Shown here piece after piece: positions 44,410 through 46,153 of a stretch of DNA of 46,153 bases (position 1 is the first letter of the stretch; every line of letters starts with the position of its first letter). Location: the NCBI GenBank assembly GCA_002747825.1, contig PDQQ01000019.1, positions 1-46,153 of the forward strand. Direction: 5' to 3'. Position numbers and translations under genes: made by a program. The stretch comes from Deltaproteobacteria bacterium (GTDB lineage Bacteria; Desulfobacterota; Desulfobulbia; Desulfobulbales; Desulfocapsaceae). Below the pieces are notes generated by a model. It was not told the origin of the DNA. It worked only from the letters and a program-made list of their open reading frames with translations, and ran no database searches.

Positions 44410-44721
44410 TCAAAAATTAAGAACCTTGTCGGATTCTTTGATAAGTTCATACAAATCGTCCATCCATCCAATAGGGCATGTGCTTGATCCCTCCAGACCG
44501 TGGGATTTCATACAAACTCCTCAGACATAAAAATCTCCTTCAAACTGGTTCATCTGTTCCATCACGTCGAACTGCTCTGAACCTGACTGCTCAAAAAGCA
44601 CACCTTTACCAAGCATAAAGACACTCACCTCATCACCCTTCTGTACCCCAGTATTGGCAAGTCTCATTGCATTGTATATTGTTTCTCCGTCGTTTGTCGA
44701 GATAACAAACATTATTTTCAT
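44410..44721 (-). CDS. DsrE-like selenoprotein (Sec at codon 67, in-frame TGA)
   Basis: 103-aa protein if the TGA at 44521-44523 is read as selenocysteine. Before the TGA it has the DsrE-like N-terminus (KIMFVISTNDGETIYNAMRLAN, then DEVSVFMLGKGVLFEQ). After it, in the same frame, comes GVCMKSHGLEG and CPIGWMDDLYELIKESDKVLNF, which is the normal family C-terminus ending in DKVLxF. The TGA sits where relatives carry a cysteine, creating U-x-x-C (67-70) plus Cys82. A SECIS-like hairpin follows (44487-44506). The ATG at 44721 has AAAGGAG upstream; a longer frame from 44778 runs into creD. Conventional calling would give a truncated protein ending at 44521. It probably acts in thiol or sulfur redox chemistry. 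Confidence 0.82.
44487..44506 (-). promoter_or_regulatory. candidate bacterial SECIS element
   Basis: On the minus strand ATCCC (44506-44502) pairs with GGGAT (44491-44487) across a 10-nt loop containing CGGTCTGG; an alternative CCA/TGG pairing gives a smaller loop CGGTC. The loop begins about 19 nt after the TGA, inside the window known for SelB-dependent elements. GGTCTG is the same core as I recall in the E. coli fdhF SECIS loop. Confidence 0.65.
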
Positions 44722-44761
44722 ATCTTTCTCCTTTATGTATGTTTTATCGAAAGAACATCGG

Positions 44762-46153
44762 TCACTTTTTGTTGCCATCTTCGAACGAATACCAATCTAT
44801 TTTCCTGGTTATAAACATTACCACACTCAACACTATAAGAAGGCCAACACTGCCCATTATTAAAGCATAGTCCTCCAACTGTAAAACTATGTAGAGGTAC
44901 ATGTACAGAACGGTTAAAAGAGAAAATACCGTTAGCGTGAAGTATTTATTTTTCAAAATACCTTTTGAGTATCCTGATACCAACAGGGTTATAGCTGATG
45001 ACGAAATTAAATAAGCATAATCAAAATTTAAGTGCTCAGATATGGATAATTGCAGAACATAGAATAAAATTACAGCTAAGCCAATGAACAGGTACTGAAT
45101 AGGATGAATTCTGTGTCTGTTCATTATTTCTGAGAAGAAAAAAGCAGAAAACGTAAATACTACAAACATCAGGGCATATTTCGATAACCTTGTTGCTTTT
45201 TGATAAACATCGGCTGTTATGAGTAATTTAAGGCCAAAGTTGGACTCGTTGACCTTATATTGACAGCCTTCCCAGTATTGTGGAAAATTTCTGTTGAGAT
45301 GAAGAATTTTCCATGTTGCGATAAAGCCGTTTTTCGATATCTCTTTTTCAACCGGCAAAAAGGCGCCATTGAAGCTCGGAGATGCCCAGTCAGATTGGAG
45401 AGTTACATGTACCTCTTCTGCCATTGGGGTAAATTGTATCTGTTCACTTCCGTTCAGGGCCAGCTTGAAGGAAAATGGCTTTGAGCTGTCATGTGATGAC
45501 AACGGAATAAGGCTGCTGATACCTGCAGATGCTATATCTGCTGTTTTTAAACCAGGGCTGACTTCATAGCTGTTTTCGCCAAATGTGATTCGAATAGTAT
45601 CTTTAATTCCTCTCATGTCTGTAATGCCAACAGAGAATACAGCTTTTTCCCAAAGAATATCTTTAGCTTCTATATTCAATTGGTCGAGTTGTGGAACAGT
45701 GAATTTGCCTGAAAATTGAAGTTGGCAATTATACAACACGGCCTCGTAAATACTTCTATACCGTATGTGGGACGTTATGTTTCCTGTAATGTTCAATTCC
45801 TCGGGCAGGATGTGGAAATATCGTATTGATTGTTGGAGTTTGTCGTTTTTGTCTTTGTAAAATAATGTATATGGGACGGTGAAAAATGGACCGGTAATGG
45901 TCTGGCTGTTCCCCCATTTCTGATTGATCTCTTGTACTACAGAGTCTCGCCTGGCTTCGCGTTCTTCGAGCAGCGATGTAATCATAGAGGCAGGAACAAG
46001 AAGCAACAAAACAAGTATTCCGATTGAGAAAATTTTTATAGTGGCAGAGTTGCGAAGATAACGTATAATAAATTTCGCACATTTAAATGAAAAGGTGGCC
46101 TCAACATGGTTAATTGGCAGTTGCCAAACGAAACCATCAACCAGAGGAAAAGA
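44762..46153 (-). CDS. creD: CreD-like inner-membrane protein (5' end outside the window)
   Basis: The frame is open from the stop at 44762 to the right edge of the window, with no ATG, GTG or TTG before the conserved part other than a TTG at 46007 inside the first membrane helix, so the start lies beyond the window. The visible protein has an N-terminal helix (FSIGILVLLLLVPASMI followed by LLEERE), a large periplasmic domain (QTITGPFFTVPYTLFY, LQSDWASPSFNGAFLP) and C-terminal helices with RIHPIQYLFIGLAVILFYVLQLSISEHL. It ends MFITRKIDWYSF, almost the same as E. coli CreD. CreD is an envelope-stress membrane protein of unclear mechanism. The selenoprotein gene starts 40 bp downstream. Confidence 0.9.
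   Translation of the reverse strand, partial: SFPLVDGFVWQLPINHVEATFSFKCAKFIIRYLRNSATIKIFSIGILVLLLLVPASMITSLLEEREARRDSVVQEINQKWGNSQTITGPFFTVPYTLFYKDKNDKLQQSIRYFHILPEELNITGNITSHIRYRSIYEAVLYNCQLQFSGKFTVPQLDQLNIEAKDILWEKAVFSVGITDMRGIKDTIRITFGENSYEVSPGLKTADIASAGISSLIPLSSHDSSKPFSFKLALNGSEQIQFTPMAEEVHVTLQSDWASPSFNGAFLPVEKEISKNGFIATWKILHLNRNFPQYWEGCQYKVNESNFGLKLLITADVYQKATRLSKYALMFVVFTFSAFFFSEIMNRHRIHPIQYLFIGLAVILFYVLQLSISEHLNFDYAYLISSSAITLLVSGYSKGILKNKYFTLTVFSLLTVLYMYLYIVLQLEDYALIMGSVGLLIVLSVVMFITRKIDWYSFEDGNKK

Noticed and set aside
44410..44511. Separate 33-residue gene starting at the ATG 44511 with AGGAG upstream
   Set aside because: The apparent ribosome binding site is formed by the codons after the TGA, and the peptide is exactly the missing C-terminal half of the DsrE-like protein in the same frame; selenocysteine read-through explains it better.
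1..46153. CRISPR arrays, insertion sequences, rRNA and tRNA genes
   Set aside because: No regularly spaced repeats, transposase motifs, rRNA signature sequences or tRNA cloverleafs were recognised by eye; a dedicated scan could still find degenerate remnants.

Overview
This 46.2-kb stretch looks like chromosome from a Gram-negative anaerobe, most likely a sulfur-metabolising member of the Desulfobacterota (Desulfobulbales-like). The pointers are outer-membrane and periplasmic systems (TolC, HlyD, many periplasmic binding proteins), a TusA plus DsrE/DsrF-type sulfur-relay cluster, a selenocysteine-containing DsrE-like gene, solute uptake by Liv- and Tct-type transporters, and moderate GC content. 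The genus is inference; no rRNA or tRNA gene was seen that could fix it.

Layout, left to right. (1) 231-4851: a complete Liv-type amino-acid ABC importer (livKHMGF), with a hairpin between the binding protein and the permeases. (2) 4960-6551 (minus): a two-gene O-antigen/polysaccharide ABC exporter, with a strong terminator-like hairpin 15-23 bp before its first gene. (3) 6844-15650: metabolic and transport genes: glycerol kinase, an EamA transporter, a PfkB sugar/nucleoside kinase, an MFS permease, a ketopantoate-reductase-like protein, a YadGH-type ABC exporter and glutathione synthetase. (4) 15651-18085: a gene-free 468-bp region with a good sigma70-type promoter and a candidate small RNA, then alanine dehydrogenase and a hemolysin-III membrane protein. 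(5) 18234-24691 (minus): a sodium/solute symporter and a TolC-HlyD-permease-permease efflux operon that has no ATPase gene. (6) 25002-26235: a sulfur-relay cluster (tusA, dsrE-like, dsrF-like and a 57-residue DsrH-like protein). (7) 26271-34095: a beta-lactamase-fold hydrolase, a 467-bp AT-rich region that could be a replication origin, then dnaN-gyrB-gyrA. (8) 34288-37307: a tripartite tricarboxylate transporter (tctCBA) behind a leader with four copies of a GATACC-type half-site. (9) 37528-43089 (minus): a methyltransferase, then a PotABCD-like ABC importer joined to a glycerophosphodiester phosphodiesterase. (10) 43488-46153 (minus): a frameshifted membrane-anchored repeat protein, a DsrE-like selenoprotein, and creD, which runs off the right edge.

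The most notable observation is the selenoprotein at 44410-44721. A conventional reading stops at an in-frame TGA after 66 codons. Reading through the TGA gives the remaining conserved end of the DsrE-like family, with a U-x-x-C motif, and a hairpin with a GGTCT loop lies at the right distance downstream to act as a bacterial SECIS element. Other points worth checking are the ATPase-less exporter operon, the charge-reversed PotD-like binding protein coupled to a phosphodiesterase, the miniature DsrH and the candidate small RNA upstream of ald.
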